24,196 bases of DNA from JAADHY01 sp964428935 (GTDB taxonomy: Bacteria > Planctomycetota > Planctomycetia > Planctomycetales > Planctomycetaceae), in contig CAYSAG010000044.1 in NCBI GenBank assembly GCA_964428935.1, forward strand, positions 1 through 24,196, in the 5' to 3' direction. The translations under genes and the position numbers were made by a program. Of the stretch, positions 1 through 8,534 are shown piece by piece (positions within the stretch are counted from its first letter, which is position 1; each line of letters opens with the position of its first letter). The notes under the pieces were generated by a model that was not told where the DNA came from, did no database searches, and was given only the letters and a program-made list of their open reading frames with translations.

Positions 1-653
1 GAAACGTCTAAACCGGCTTCCTCCAGAGCCTTCCGAAACGCGGCCGCCGCAGGAGGATCGTCACTTCCTGGAGCCCCGAGCTCCTTCAGGTCCGGCAGGT
101 CCGGCCTTCCTTGCAGGTAGTCCACCTGTCCGTCCCCGTCGTCGTCGACACCTTTTCGCCCAGGCCTGCCGTCGGCCCCGAACAGCTCTTCAATACGCTG
201 CGGAAATCCCCGCCGGAACACCTCCTTCTTTACAAGAATCGCCAGGACATCAGAAGAAACCGCTTTGAACGCGACGTTCCTCTTTTTTAGGTCCGCGACA
301 ATTTTTCCAACCTCGCCCGCGAACTGCGGCGACCGCACAGCACGTTCCAAGGCCTGCTTACGTTGCATCACAAGGCCTTGAACACGCTCAATCGTCACCG
401 CCGTCGCGGCGACCTTGGACCGCTTGATGTAGTTCGCCACGACGGCCCCCAGCGCTCCGACCAAAATGGCGATGATCGTGATGACGACCAGCAACTCGAC
501 AAGACTAAAACCTCTCCACCCCCTGGTCTTAACCGTCCGCCCGCGAAGCGATCGCAATCGACCTTCGGCAGTACCGTCTCCGAGCCCCCGCTGCCGCCTC
601 GTCACAACGCCCTCCCCCTCGCGGCTTGCTCGACACCACCCCGTCAATTCCAT
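1..653 (-). CDS. Pseudopilin / prepilin-like protein, C-terminus cut by left window edge
   Basis: An open minus-strand frame starts at ATG 653 (an in-frame TAG lies just upstream at 657-659) and stays open to base 1, giving 217 visible residues. Residues 48-66 form a classic type III prepilin signal: Gly48 at the cleavage point, then FSLVE with Glu53 at mature position +5, followed by a hydrophobic helix. The mature part is helical and charged, and has an aspartate-rich stretch (GVDDDGDGQVD, about 168-178) resembling calcium-binding loops. A purine-rich site (AGAAGGGGG) lies about 7 bases before the ATG. The basic leader of about 48 residues is long for a prepilin, so a later start is possible, such as the TTG at residue 32. 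It follows the GspG-like gene by only 33 bases, so it is probably co-transcribed and a minor or second pseudopilin of the same machine. The exact GspH/I/J class cannot be told. Confidence 0.85.
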   Translation of the reverse strand, partial: MELTGWCRASREGEGVVTRRQRGLGDGTAEGRLRSLRGRTVKTRGWRGFSLVELLVVITIIAILVGALGAVVANYIKRSKVAATAVTIERVQGLVMQRKQALERAVRSPQFAGEVGKIVADLKKRNVAFKAVSSDVLAILVKKEVFRRGFPQRIEELFGADGRPGRKGVDDDGDGQVDYLQGRPDLPDLKELGAPGSDDPPAAAAFRKALEEAGLDV

Positions 654-686
654 CCGCTAGCCCCCTTCTCTCGCAGCCTCGCCTCA

Positions 687-1643
687 CTAGCCCCCCAGCG
701 GTCCGTCGCTAAAGTTCGTGATGTTGTCCTTGTCTTCCTGGCCCAGAGAACTCGGGTCGTTCGGATCGTAAAGACCGCCAGTTCCGTGCTTGCCGTCCGC
801 GCCTGGGGAAATGATCTGGAACCCCCGAGGGTTGTACGGCCTGCTCTTCCTCGGATCGTTTCGATCGAAGGTCTGGTAGTACACGTACCGCATCCAGCGC
901 AGGTTATCCGCATTGCGCCACTGCCCGCTGACCACGACTCGCCGGTATCCCTGCCCTTCATAGCTGCTGAAATAAACGTACGGCGATGACTGCCCCGGCA
1001 GCGAGTCTTTCAATGCCGGAAAACCGTCATTGTCGAAGTCCTCCAGCCTCGTCGTGTCGAATTCGTAATACGGACCGTCGCGGCTGCCGCCCAGAGCAAA
1101 CGGCCTGGACGGATTCTTGGAAAAACCTTCCAGTCCACCGTCCCGAGGTATTCCGCCTAGGAAAAATACCAGACACTCCGCACCGTCCAGCTCCACGACC
1201 GACTGGATTCCGCTCAGTCCGCCGCAGGTCGTAAAATCAAACTGAGGCCAGAAGCGGCGAATGAATGCCTTACTGCGGGGGTCCCACGTCTGGCCGGGTG
1301 GATACAGCTTGATGTAGCTTGGTGGATAAGCCCCGTACTTTGCTTTGAAATTGGCCAGCGCCGCCTCCAAGTCTTTGATTTCCGTCACGACGCGAGCAAT
1401 TCGTGCTCGGCGGACAACGGAGTTGACGGCAGGCAGGAGGAGCGCCGCCAAGATGGCGATGATGATCATCACGGTTAGCAGCTCCACCAGCGTAAAGCCC
1501 GCCGCCAGTCGATCGTCCCTTCTCCCTGCAACGAACCGAAGGCGATCTCGCCTGCCGCTCCCCACGGCCATCTCGGCTCGTCGCTCCGCAAGTACAAGTT
1601 CCTGTCTCGTCTCCACTTCTTGCCCCTTTCGGCCCCTTATCAT
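687..1643 (-). CDS. gspG: GspG-like major pseudopilin
   Basis: Numbered from the ATG at 1649 the frame encodes 320 residues. The ATG at 1643, two codons later, has the better spacing to the upstream GGAAG, so I chose it. A basic leader of about 50 residues ends at Gly51. FTLVE (Glu56) and a hydrophobic helix to about residue 75 follow: the prepilin peptidase site and N-terminal helix of type II secretion / type IV pilin subunits. Downstream come an amphipathic helix (about 85-105), the KYGAYPPS region typical of GspG-like proteins, and near the C-terminus SPGADGKHG (281-289), resembling the calcium-site loop of major pseudopilins. The protein is about twice the length of classical GspG (roughly 140 residues) because of a central region (about 120-275) rich in Phe, Tyr and Gly. 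It lies between the platform protein and another pseudopilin and is inferred to be the main filament subunit of this machine. Confidence 0.9.
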   Translation of the reverse strand: MIRGRKGQEVETRQELVLAERRAEMAVGSGRRDRLRFVAGRRDDRLAAGFTLVELLTVMIIIAILAALLLPAVNSVVRRARIARVVTEIKDLEAALANFKAKYGAYPPSYIKLYPPGQTWDPRSKAFIRRFWPQFDFTTCGGLSGIQSVVELDGAECLVFFLGGIPRDGGLEGFSKNPSRPFALGGSRDGPYYEFDTTRLEDFDNDGFPALKDSLPGQSSPYVYFSSYEGQGYRRVVVSGQWRNADNLRWMRYVYYQTFDRNDPRKSRPYNPRGFQIISPGADGKHGTGGLYDPNDPSSLGQEDKDNITNFSDGPLGG

Positions 1644-1851
1644 CAACATGACTTCCGCGTTGCTCCTACCAAGCCCGCTTCCGGCCCGGCTGCTTCGAAT
1701 TCACCGATTCCTTTTGCCTGCACGAACGCACGCGCGACAGACCCTCTCCCCGGTTGGCCCGCACACGGAGAAACGCGGCGACCGGTCCTCGGCCTAGACC
1801 GAGCCGGCAATCCGGCCCGTCAGCAGCCGAAGCCGCCAGGACTGGACGTTC

Positions 1852-3096
1852 CTACGACAGCTCGTTCAACAGCTTGATCAACGGCAAGAACAGCGCGATC
1901 ACAATAAAGCCGACGATCAAGCCCAACACCACGACCATCAAAGGCTCGAGCATGTTGATCAAGCCTTCGACGAGCATGGCCACTTCTTCGTCATAGACGT
2001 CGGCAATCTTGTACATCATGGTGTCCAACGCCCCCGTCTCTTCGCCGACGTCGATCATATTGACGACCAGGTCGTCTACGACCCGGGATTCTTTCAGCGG
2101 AACCGCGATCGGTTCACCTTCGCGAATGGCAGCATAGATATTGTCGAACGCGCGGCGAAAAACGGCGTTCCCCGCGGTGTCCCGCGCAATACTCAACGCC
2201 TCTAGGATTGGCACGCCGGACGAAATCAAGGTGCCCAGAGTGCGCATTGTCCTCGCGACGACAGATTTTTGTATGATTTTGCCGATGATCGGTATCCTTA
2301 GAGCGATCCAATCGATCGCGAATTCGCCGTACTTGTTCTTCTTGATGATCTTGATCAACAGCCAGATTCCGATCGGAATCGCCGGGCCCAGGTAGAAGTA
2401 CTTGACCACGGCGTCGCTCATATTGATCAGCATCACTGTCATGCCCGGCAGTTCCACCCCGAAGTCCATGAAAATCTTCTTAAACTTCGGGATGATCCAG
2501 TACATGATGAAGCCGACGATCAACGTCGCGACCGTGATCACGGCGATGGGGTAAACCATCGCCCCTTGAACTTTGCGTTTCAGGCTCTGAGCCCGCTCTT
2601 TGAACTCCGCCAAGCGTTGCAAGATGATTTCCAGTGCGCCGCCGGCCTCACCTGCCTTGACCATATTGACGTACAGGTCGTCGAAGGCTTTGGGATGGCG
2701 AGCCATCGCCTCCGACAAGGTCGCTCCGCCTTCAATATCTTCAATGATGCCGATCAGCGCGGTCTTCAGTGGTCCCGGCCGGCACTGGCCCTCCAAGATT
2801 TGGAGGCTTCGGAGGATAGGCAGACCCGCGTCCTGAAGGGTCGAGAACTGCCGCGTGAACATGGTCAGTTGTTTGGCCTTGACGCGGCCGAACGAGATCC
2901 CGCCGCCCTTGCGTCTTGTGGCAACCTTTTTCGGCGGCTCTTTCTTCTTTTTCTGCGTCTTTTCGGTGATCCGAGTGACGTAGTAACCCTTTTCCCGAAT
3001 CTTCTGCTGAGCTTCCGCCTCTGACGCCGCCTCGATCGTATCCTTGATCTCGGCGCCGGTCCGGCTGTCCATCGCCTCATACTGGTAGATCGGCAT
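1852..3096 (-). CDS. gspF: GspF/PilC inner-membrane platform protein
   Basis: The 414-residue product has the length and layout of GspF/PilC, the polytopic platform that links the cytoplasmic assembly ATPase to pseudopilin polymerisation. It opens with MPIYQYEAMD, as family members do, then a Lys-rich linker (about 46-63). Two repeated GspF domains follow: the first has FTRQFSTLQDAGLPILRSL at about 80-98 and the second has the matching TLISSGVPILEAL at about 289-301. Predicted membrane helices are at about 181-203, 234-251 and 381-404, the usual three. GEAGG (149-153) and GEETGALD (351-358) are the paired family motifs. The start ATG is preceded by GGGAG with a 7-base gap. It lies 150 bases downstream of gspE and 202 bases upstream of the GspG-like gene, in the standard E-F-G order. 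Confidence 0.97.
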   Translation of the reverse strand: MPIYQYEAMDSRTGAEIKDTIEAASEAEAQQKIREKGYYVTRITEKTQKKKKEPPKKVATRRKGGGISFGRVKAKQLTMFTRQFSTLQDAGLPILRSLQILEGQCRPGPLKTALIGIIEDIEGGATLSEAMARHPKAFDDLYVNMVKAGEAGGALEIILQRLAEFKERAQSLKRKVQGAMVYPIAVITVATLIVGFIMYWIIPKFKKIFMDFGVELPGMTVMLINMSDAVVKYFYLGPAIPIGIWLLIKIIKKNKYGEFAIDWIALRIPIIGKIIQKSVVARTMRTLGTLISSGVPILEALSIARDTAGNAVFRRAFDNIYAAIREGEPIAVPLKESRVVDDLVVNMIDVGEETGALDTMMYKIADVYDEEVAMLVEGLINMLEPLMVVVLGLIVGFIVIALFLPLIKLLNELS

Positions 3097-3246
3097 CGTT
3101 CAACTCCCGGTCAGCTCGGTACCGAATCTTTACACATTGCCCTTCTTAGCTTGCCGCAGTCCGCCGCGACAGCCTCGGTCGGCCGGTCGCTGCGCCGAAT
3201 TGCGGCCCGCGGTCTGGTGTGAGTGCAAGGCCGCCGGTTTCTTGGG

Positions 3247-4953
3247 TTACACTTCCTCGAGAACCGTCTCGCGAACGACCTCGTCGATTGTCGTCACGCC
3301 ATCGAAAATCAGTCTCAGTCCCGCCTCGCGCAAAGTCGTCATTCCTTGCGCTCGGGCCATGTTTCGCAAGTCGTCGGTGGACGCGTTTGCTGCGATCAGG
3401 TCACGGATTTCGTCTGTAACGGTCATGAGCTCAAAAATCCCCGTGCGGCCCTTGTAGCCGCTGTTGTTGCAGCGTTCGCATCCCTTTCCGTAGTAAAACT
3501 TGTAGCGCCGCGCCTGCTCGATCGGCAACTGAAGCTCCATTAGCAGCTCGTCGCTGGGCTCAAACTGCGTCCGGCATTCCGTGCAAATGCGCCGGACGAG
3601 CCGCTGGGCGAGGATGCCTTCGACGGTCGCCGTGATCAAGAAGGGCGGAATGCCCATGTCGCGTAGACGCGTAATGCTGGACGGAGCGTCGTTGGTGTGC
3701 AATGTGCTGAACACCAAGTGCCCGGTCAGAGCGCTCTGCACGGCGATTTCGGCCGTTTCGTAGTCCCGAATCTCACCGACCAAGATGATGTCGGGATCGT
3801 GCCGCAAGATGGCGCGCAGGACACTGGCGAACGTCACGTCGATTTCCGGGTTCACCTGGACCTGCACCAGCCCGTCGATGTCGTATTCGATCGGGTCCTC
3901 GGTCGTGATGATCTTGGTCTCGATTTCGTTGAGCTCGTTCAAGGCCGAGTAGAGCGTTGTCGTCTTGCCGCTGCCTGTTGGTCCTGTTACGAGAATGATG
4001 CCGTTGGGCAGCCGAATGAGCCGACGAAATCGGGCCAGTGTCGTCGGGTCCATGCCGATTTTGTCGAGGTCGAGCTGGACCACGGTCCGGTCCAAGACTC
4101 GCATGACGACCGACTCGCCGAACATCGTCGGCAGCACGCTCACCCGCAAGTCGACCGGGTTCCCGCCCACGTTCAGTTCAATTCGTCCGTCCTGCGGCAG
4201 TCGGCGTTCGGCGATGTCCAGGTTAGCCATCACTTTGATGCGGGTCGTGATGGCGTTGCCCAAGTGCCGCGGCGGGGGGACCATCTCGTAGAGTACCCCG
4301 TCTGCACGGACCCGAACTTTGAACTCATCCTCAAACGGCTCGAAGTGAATGTCGCTGGCCTGATCCTTGATCGCCAGCAACAGGATCATGTTGACCAGCT
4401 TGCGGACGGGAGCCGAGTTCACCAGCTCCTCTTCCGACCCCAGGTCGTAAGCTCCCTGCCGAACGTACTGATCATCCTCGTCGGTCTGAAGGGACGAGAG
4501 GACGTCTTCGATGCTCTCTTCCTGCGACGCGTAGTAGCGCTGAATCGCCTCCTCCACGTCCTTGGGGTTGGAGACCGCGCCGCGGACGTCGTACCCAAGA
4601 AAGTTCCGCAGGTCGTCCAGCGCGGCCATGTTCTGCGGGTCGGCCATGGCGACGGTCAAGACGTCGTCCTTGAGCGAGATGGGCATGATCTTGTAGATCT
4701 CGGCCATGGTCTGAGGCACGATCTCCAAGACCTTTGGCGAGATGGTCGTCTCTTTCAGATTGACGACCGGCATGCCCCACTGCTCGGCCAACGCCTCGGT
4801 GACCTGCTCTTCGGTCACCAGTCCCATGCGAATGGCCACCTGACCAATGACCTCGCCCGGGCTCTTCTTCTGCTCTTCCAGGATGTCCCAAAGCTGGTCT
4901 TCGGTGATGTAGCCCAGGTCCACCAGGATTTGTCCGAGACGTCGCTGTGCCAT
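3247..4953 (-). CDS. gspE: GspE/PilB-family assembly ATPase (adjacent to gspF)
   Basis: A 568-residue hexameric secretion/pilus assembly ATPase. Residues 1-150 hold MshEN-type N-terminal domains (LGQILVDLGYITEDQL, then GMPVVNL). The ATPase core carries Walker A GPTGSGKT at 324-331, the Asp box TEDPIEYD at 351-358, Walker B DPDIILVGEIRD at 386-397 with Glu394 as catalytic base, and the His box GHLVFSTLHT at 411-420. Two CxxC pairs (Cys457/460 and Cys492/495) form the zinc-binding tetracysteine element of GspE/PilB proteins. These ATPases act on the cytoplasmic face of the membrane against GspF/PilC to drive pseudopilin insertion. The gene lies 80 bases after pilT and directly before gspF, so it is probably the cognate partner of that platform. 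A GGGGC site lies about 5 bases before the ATG. All catalytic motifs look intact. Confidence 0.96.
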   Translation of the reverse strand: MAQRRLGQILVDLGYITEDQLWDILEEQKKSPGEVIGQVAIRMGLVTEEQVTEALAEQWGMPVVNLKETTISPKVLEIVPQTMAEIYKIMPISLKDDVLTVAMADPQNMAALDDLRNFLGYDVRGAVSNPKDVEEAIQRYYASQEESIEDVLSSLQTDEDDQYVRQGAYDLGSEEELVNSAPVRKLVNMILLLAIKDQASDIHFEPFEDEFKVRVRADGVLYEMVPPPRHLGNAITTRIKVMANLDIAERRLPQDGRIELNVGGNPVDLRVSVLPTMFGESVVMRVLDRTVVQLDLDKIGMDPTTLARFRRLIRLPNGIILVTGPTGSGKTTTLYSALNELNEIETKIITTEDPIEYDIDGLVQVQVNPEIDVTFASVLRAILRHDPDIILVGEIRDYETAEIAVQSALTGHLVFSTLHTNDAPSSITRLRDMGIPPFLITATVEGILAQRLVRRICTECRTQFEPSDELLMELQLPIEQARRYKFYYGKGCERCNNSGYKGRTGIFELMTVTDEIRDLIAANASTDDLRNMARAQGMTTLREAGLRLIFDGVTTIDEVVRETVLEEV

Positions 4954-5033
4954 ATCTGCCCCGAGTCACTTTCTAGACGTGTTCCCCACGGCCGCGGTGC
5001 GCCGGTCGGAGCTTCGCCGCGACCGACACCGCA

Positions 5034-6143
5034 TCATTCCTCGAACTCTTCCTCCTCTTCCTCCAGTTCGCCCCGCTTGGCCGCTTCGATGCGGGCCTTC
5101 AGGTCGCCGGGATTGTTCGCCTTGATGAGCACCTCTTTTTCTTCACACAGACCCGACTTCCACAGGTTGAACAACGCGTCGTCCAGCAATTGCATTCCGT
5201 ACTTGCGTCCCGTCTGGATCGACGAGTTGATTCGGAAGGTTTTTCCTTCACGGATCAGGTTGGCGATCGCGGGCGTGACGACCAGCAGCTCAATGGCCGC
5301 CACACGGCCCTTGGGTTTCCGAGGGACCAGAGTCTGGCTGATGACGGCGATGATGCTCACCGAAAGCTGCGTCCGAACCTGTTCCTGCTGGTTCGTTGGG
5401 AAAACGTCGATGATTCGATCGACGGTGCCCTGAGCCCCGGTCGTGTGGAGGGTTCCGAACACCAAGTGGCCGGTCTCGGCCGCCGTGATTGCAGCTTCGA
5501 TCGTTTCCAGGTCGCGCATCTCGCCGACCAGAATGACGTCCGGGTCTTGTCGCAATGCCCGTCGCAATCCCTCCTGGAATGACGGCACGTCCACGCCGAT
5601 TTCACGCTGGTTGACCGTCGACCGCTTGTGGTCGTGGTAGAACTCGATCGGGTCCTCCAGCGTGATGATGTGCTGGTCCATGTTTTCGTTGATCCAGTTG
5701 ATCATGCTGGCCAGCGTGGTGGACTTGCCACTGCCGGTCGGTCCGGTGACCAGCATCAGTCCTCGCGGTCGGGTGAGCAGATCTTTGACTACGGGCGGTA
5801 GGCCGATTTGCTCAAGTGACAGCTTTTCGTTCGGGATCTGCCGCAGCACCATGGCAATGTGCCCGCGCTGCTTGAACACCGAGACGCGGAACCGAGCCTT
5901 GTCACCGTAAGCGAAACCGAAGTCGGTGCCTCCAACTTCCTGCAGCTCCTGCTGGTTTCGCTCGGGCGTGATGCTTTTCATCAACTGGACCGTGTCTTCG
6001 GGCTCCAGCACCTTTGTGTCCAGCCGGTGCAGCCGCCCGTGAAGACGAACCACCGGAGGCTGCTTTGTGGTGATGTGCAAGTCGCTGCACCCCTCACGGA
6101 CAACGGTCTCCAGCAGCTTGTCGATTTGTACTGTTCCAGCCAT
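5034..6143 (-). CDS. pilT: PilT-type retraction ATPase
   Basis: The 369-residue protein is the usual PilT size and lacks the long N-terminal domains and the Cys tetrad of PilB. It starts LLETVVREGCSDLHIT, typical of PilT. Walker A GPTGSGKS is at 134-141, the Asp box TLEDPIEF at 161-168, Walker B DPDVILVGEMRD at 200-211, and the His box GHLVFGTLHT at 225-234. The PilT-specific AIRNLIRE motif appears as AIANLIRE at 292-299, with the Arg replaced by Ala. The C-terminus ends in a run of glutamates (359-369). PilT depolymerises type IV pili and powers twitching. Here it sits between two PilB/GspE ATPases on the same strand, which suggests the system can extend and retract and is not a pure secretion pseudopilus. 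GGGGAG lies 7 bases before the ATG. Confidence 0.95.
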   Translation of the reverse strand: MAGTVQIDKLLETVVREGCSDLHITTKQPPVVRLHGRLHRLDTKVLEPEDTVQLMKSITPERNQQELQEVGGTDFGFAYGDKARFRVSVFKQRGHIAMVLRQIPNEKLSLEQIGLPPVVKDLLTRPRGLMLVTGPTGSGKSTTLASMINWINENMDQHIITLEDPIEFYHDHKRSTVNQREIGVDVPSFQEGLRRALRQDPDVILVGEMRDLETIEAAITAAETGHLVFGTLHTTGAQGTVDRIIDVFPTNQQEQVRTQLSVSIIAVISQTLVPRKPKGRVAAIELLVVTPAIANLIREGKTFRINSSIQTGRKYGMQLLDDALFNLWKSGLCEEKEVLIKANNPGDLKARIEAAKRGELEEEEEEFEE

Positions 6144-6167
6144 CTTGGACTCCCCACTACCGTTTTC

Positions 6168-6196
6168 CGTCTCGGTGACTGTCAGCGTCTCGGTGA
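6168..6196. repeat. 11-bp direct repeat upstream of pilT
   Basis: CGTCTCGGTGA occurs at 6168-6178 and again at 6186-6196, an 18-base period, 25 to 53 bases upstream of the pilT ATG (6143). It could be a paired protein-binding site for pilT or a chance duplication in non-coding DNA. No known operator is recognised. Confidence 0.4.
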
Positions 6197-6670
6197 TCGC
6201 CAGATTCGGGGCACTTCGTCAGCAGCCGTGTCGACCCGCGGAGGCGTGTTCGCGGGCCGTTCACGCAAACTCGCCAGCGCCCGGGGCGGACAAGCTGCCG
6301 GTCTGCGGCCCGTTCCGGAGACCGCGACAATTCTTCGGACGGCGATAGCCTCCGTCCAAGCTGACCGACAACCACTCCGCAGGCCTGCGTCGAGTCTGGC
6401 AGGTCCCCGTTCGCTGACCGACGTCCGACCCGAACGGGCACGCAGTGCCGACGAGGGCACGGGCGACGGCTGCGTGGCATCCCTTCGCGGCGACGGCTTT
6501 CGTCCGTCCGCCACCCCGGTCGGACGGTACGAGCCCTCGAGCTGGACCGCCGAGCCACGGACCGGCCCTCGTCTGCCCCCTCCGTGCATGGAGCTCCCGC
6601 TCGCTCTCACCTTCGTTGGGCCGAACCGGCAAGCTGAGCCCGCGGCTGCCAGACAACGGCGCAAATGGCG

Positions 6671-6698
6671 GCGACCGTCGTCGCCGGACGGCGGTCGC
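6671..6698 (-). other. Inverted repeat just after the pilB-like stop codon
   Basis: GCGACCG (6671-6677) pairs with CGGTCGC (6692-6698). After one mismatch (T6678/G6691), CGTC (6679-6682) pairs with GACG (6687-6690), leaving a 4-base loop. It begins 5 bases past the minus-strand stop of the ATPase gene. There is no T-run after it, so it is not a standard intrinsic terminator. It may protect or process the 3' end of the mRNA. Confidence 0.45.
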
Positions 6699-6703
6699 TT
6701 CGG

Positions 6704-8401
6704 TCAGCCAGCCGCTTTGGCCAGCCGGTACGCTTCCGAAAGCGTTGTGACGCCTTGAATTGCCTTGTCGACACAGTCCTCGACCAATGTTTTCATTCCC
6801 TGAAGCCGGGCCTGGCGGCGGAGGTTCTGAGTCGGCTCGCGGTTGAACGTCATTTCCCGCAAAGTCGACGTCATCGTCATCAGCTCGAAAACTCCCGTCC
6901 GACCTCGGTAGCCGGTGTGGTGGCAGTGGTTGCAACCTTTCCCTTTCCGGAAGTTGGCGGTCGCCGCCTGTTCTGGACTGATGTTGAAGAACTGCAGCTC
7001 GTCAGGCTCGGGCTGGTAGGGTTTGGCACATTTTGGACAAACGACCCTTGCTAGACGCTGGGCCATGATCGCCATGACGCTACAAGCCACAAGAAACGGC
7101 TGCACACCCATGTCAATTAGTCGCGTAATCGAGCTGGGCGCATCGTTCGTATGGAGCGTACTGAAAACCAAGTGTCCGGTCAATGACGCCTGAATTGCCA
7201 TCTCAGCCGTCTCGGTGTCGCGAATCTCGCCAACCAAGATCACGTTTGGAGCCTGCCGCAACATGGCCCGGATGATGGCGGCGAACGTCAGGCCAATATT
7301 GGCCTTCACCTCCACCTGATTCACGCCCGGCAAGATGTACTCCACCGGGTCCTCCGCAGTGATGATCTTTCGGTCCGGCCGGTTGAGCTCGCCCAGGGCA
7401 CTGTACAAAGTCGTCGTCTTGCCGCTCCCCGTCGGCCCAGTGACCAAGAAGATGCCATTCGGTCGGCGGATGATCCTCTGGAATTTCCGATAATTTTCCT
7501 CGCTGAACCCGAGATTCCGGATACCGATCTTGATGCTGTCGCGGTCGAGGATTCGCATCACCACGGCTTGACCGTGGTTGCTGGGCAAGATGCTGACTCG
7601 CAGGTCGATCTCTTTGCCGCCGGCCCGCGTCTTGATCCGCCCGTCCTGCGGCCGCCGCTTCTCGGCGATGTCCATCTTGGCCATGATCTTGATGCGTGAG
7701 ACCAGCGGCCCGAGAAGTCGGCGCGGCGCGTTGTCTCGTTCGATCAGGCTGCCGTCGATTCGGTACCGAATGCGGACCCGGTCCTCGAACGGCTCGATGT
7801 GAATGTCGCTGGCCCGCATGTTGAGGGCTTCGTCGATGATCATGTTGACCAGCTTGACGATCGGGGCGTCCGATTCGTCTTCCCCGATCGCTTCAGCCTC
7901 CTTGACGTCCACCGAGGAGAACTCGATCGACGTCTCGGTGAACTCTTGGATCATCGAATCGACCGACTCGGTTTCGCTTTGCCCGTAGTAGCGGTTGATT
8001 GCGGCGAGAATGTCGTCCTTCGGAGCCACCGCCACTTTGACGTCGCGGTTCAGAATGAACCGGAGTTTGTCCAGGACGTCCAGCCGCATGGGGTCGTGCA
8101 TGGCGACGACCAGCGAGTCGCCGTCCAGGGCCAGCGGCAGGACGATGTTTTCCCGAGCCACCGACTCGGGCACCATTTGGATCACCGACTGGGGAATTTC
8201 GATTTCGTCCAGGTTGACGGTTTCGTAGCCGAATTGAGCGGCCTGGGCACTGCTGATTTGGCTGGCGTCGACGTACTCAAGCTTGACCAGCGCCTCCTCG
8301 GTCGTGATGCCCAAGTTGGCGGCCATCTGCTGAGCTTCCGCCAACTGCTCGCGGCTAATGACGCCGTCCTCGACCAGTTTCTCCAAAACGTCGCTCGCCA
8401 T
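6704..8401 (-). CDS. pilB: PilB/GspE-family assembly ATPase (first gene of the cluster)
   Basis: From the ATG at 8401 the product is 565 residues. The frame extends 22 codons further upstream to 8467, but MASDVLEKLVEDGVISREQL matches the usual MshEN start, so the shorter form is preferred. Residues 1-150 are MshEN-like. Walker A GPTGSGKT is at 322-329, the Asp box AEDPVEYI at 349-356, the His box GHLVFSTLHT at 409-418, and the zinc Cys are 455/458 and 490/493. The Walker B region reads APNVILVGEIRD (384-395), so the two aspartates of the usual DPD are replaced by Ala and Asn, while the catalytic Glu391 is kept. It should power filament extension at the inner membrane. It differs clearly from the gspE copy downstream, so the locus has two assembly ATPases, perhaps serving different filaments. 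A sigma70-like promoter lies about 100 bases upstream. Confidence 0.95.
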   Translation of the reverse strand: MASDVLEKLVEDGVISREQLAEAQQMAANLGITTEEALVKLEYVDASQISSAQAAQFGYETVNLDEIEIPQSVIQMVPESVARENIVLPLALDGDSLVVAMHDPMRLDVLDKLRFILNRDVKVAVAPKDDILAAINRYYGQSETESVDSMIQEFTETSIEFSSVDVKEAEAIGEDESDAPIVKLVNMIIDEALNMRASDIHIEPFEDRVRIRYRIDGSLIERDNAPRRLLGPLVSRIKIMAKMDIAEKRRPQDGRIKTRAGGKEIDLRVSILPSNHGQAVVMRILDRDSIKIGIRNLGFSEENYRKFQRIIRRPNGIFLVTGPTGSGKTTTLYSALGELNRPDRKIITAEDPVEYILPGVNQVEVKANIGLTFAAIIRAMLRQAPNVILVGEIRDTETAEMAIQASLTGHLVFSTLHTNDAPSSITRLIDMGVQPFLVACSVMAIMAQRLARVVCPKCAKPYQPEPDELQFFNISPEQAATANFRKGKGCNHCHHTGYRGRTGVFELMTMTSTLREMTFNREPTQNLRRQARLQGMKTLVEDCVDKAIQGVTTLSEAYRLAKAAG

Positions 8402-8505
8402 GACTCCAGCCCCTGCCGCAAGAGTGCTCGTGAACCTTGAACGTGAAACGGAAGAACCAACGCACAAAAGACAGGACGTCGCCCCGCACCGTGTGCTGAC
8501 TTTGA

Positions 8506-8534
8506 ATTCTGCTTTCCCCTAGAAGACGTGTCAA
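8506..8534 (-). promoter_or_regulatory. Sigma70-like promoter for the pilB-led cluster
   Basis: On the minus strand there is a perfect -35 TTGACA (8534-8529), a 17-base spacer, and a -10 CAGAAT (8511-8506), matching 4 of 6 of TATAAT. Transcription would start near 8499, giving an untranslated leader of about 100 bases before the ATG at 8401. Spacing and position fit well. No experiment is available. Confidence 0.55.

Larger units (their letters stand above)
6144..6703. other. 560-bp non-coding gap between pilB-like gene and pilT
   Basis: No convincing gene is seen on either strand. The open frames here are Arg/Pro/Ser-rich, overlap one another and resemble no family. The gap contains the direct repeat just upstream of pilT and a hairpin next to the end of the upstream ATPase gene. 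No clear promoter was found, so whether pilT is read through from the pilB-like gene or has its own promoter is open. Confidence 0.6.

Noticed and set aside
3697..5433. 578-residue plus-strand open frame
   Set aside because: Antisense shadow of gspE and pilT. His/Asp/Val-rich translation with no family features, caused by GC-rich codon bias.
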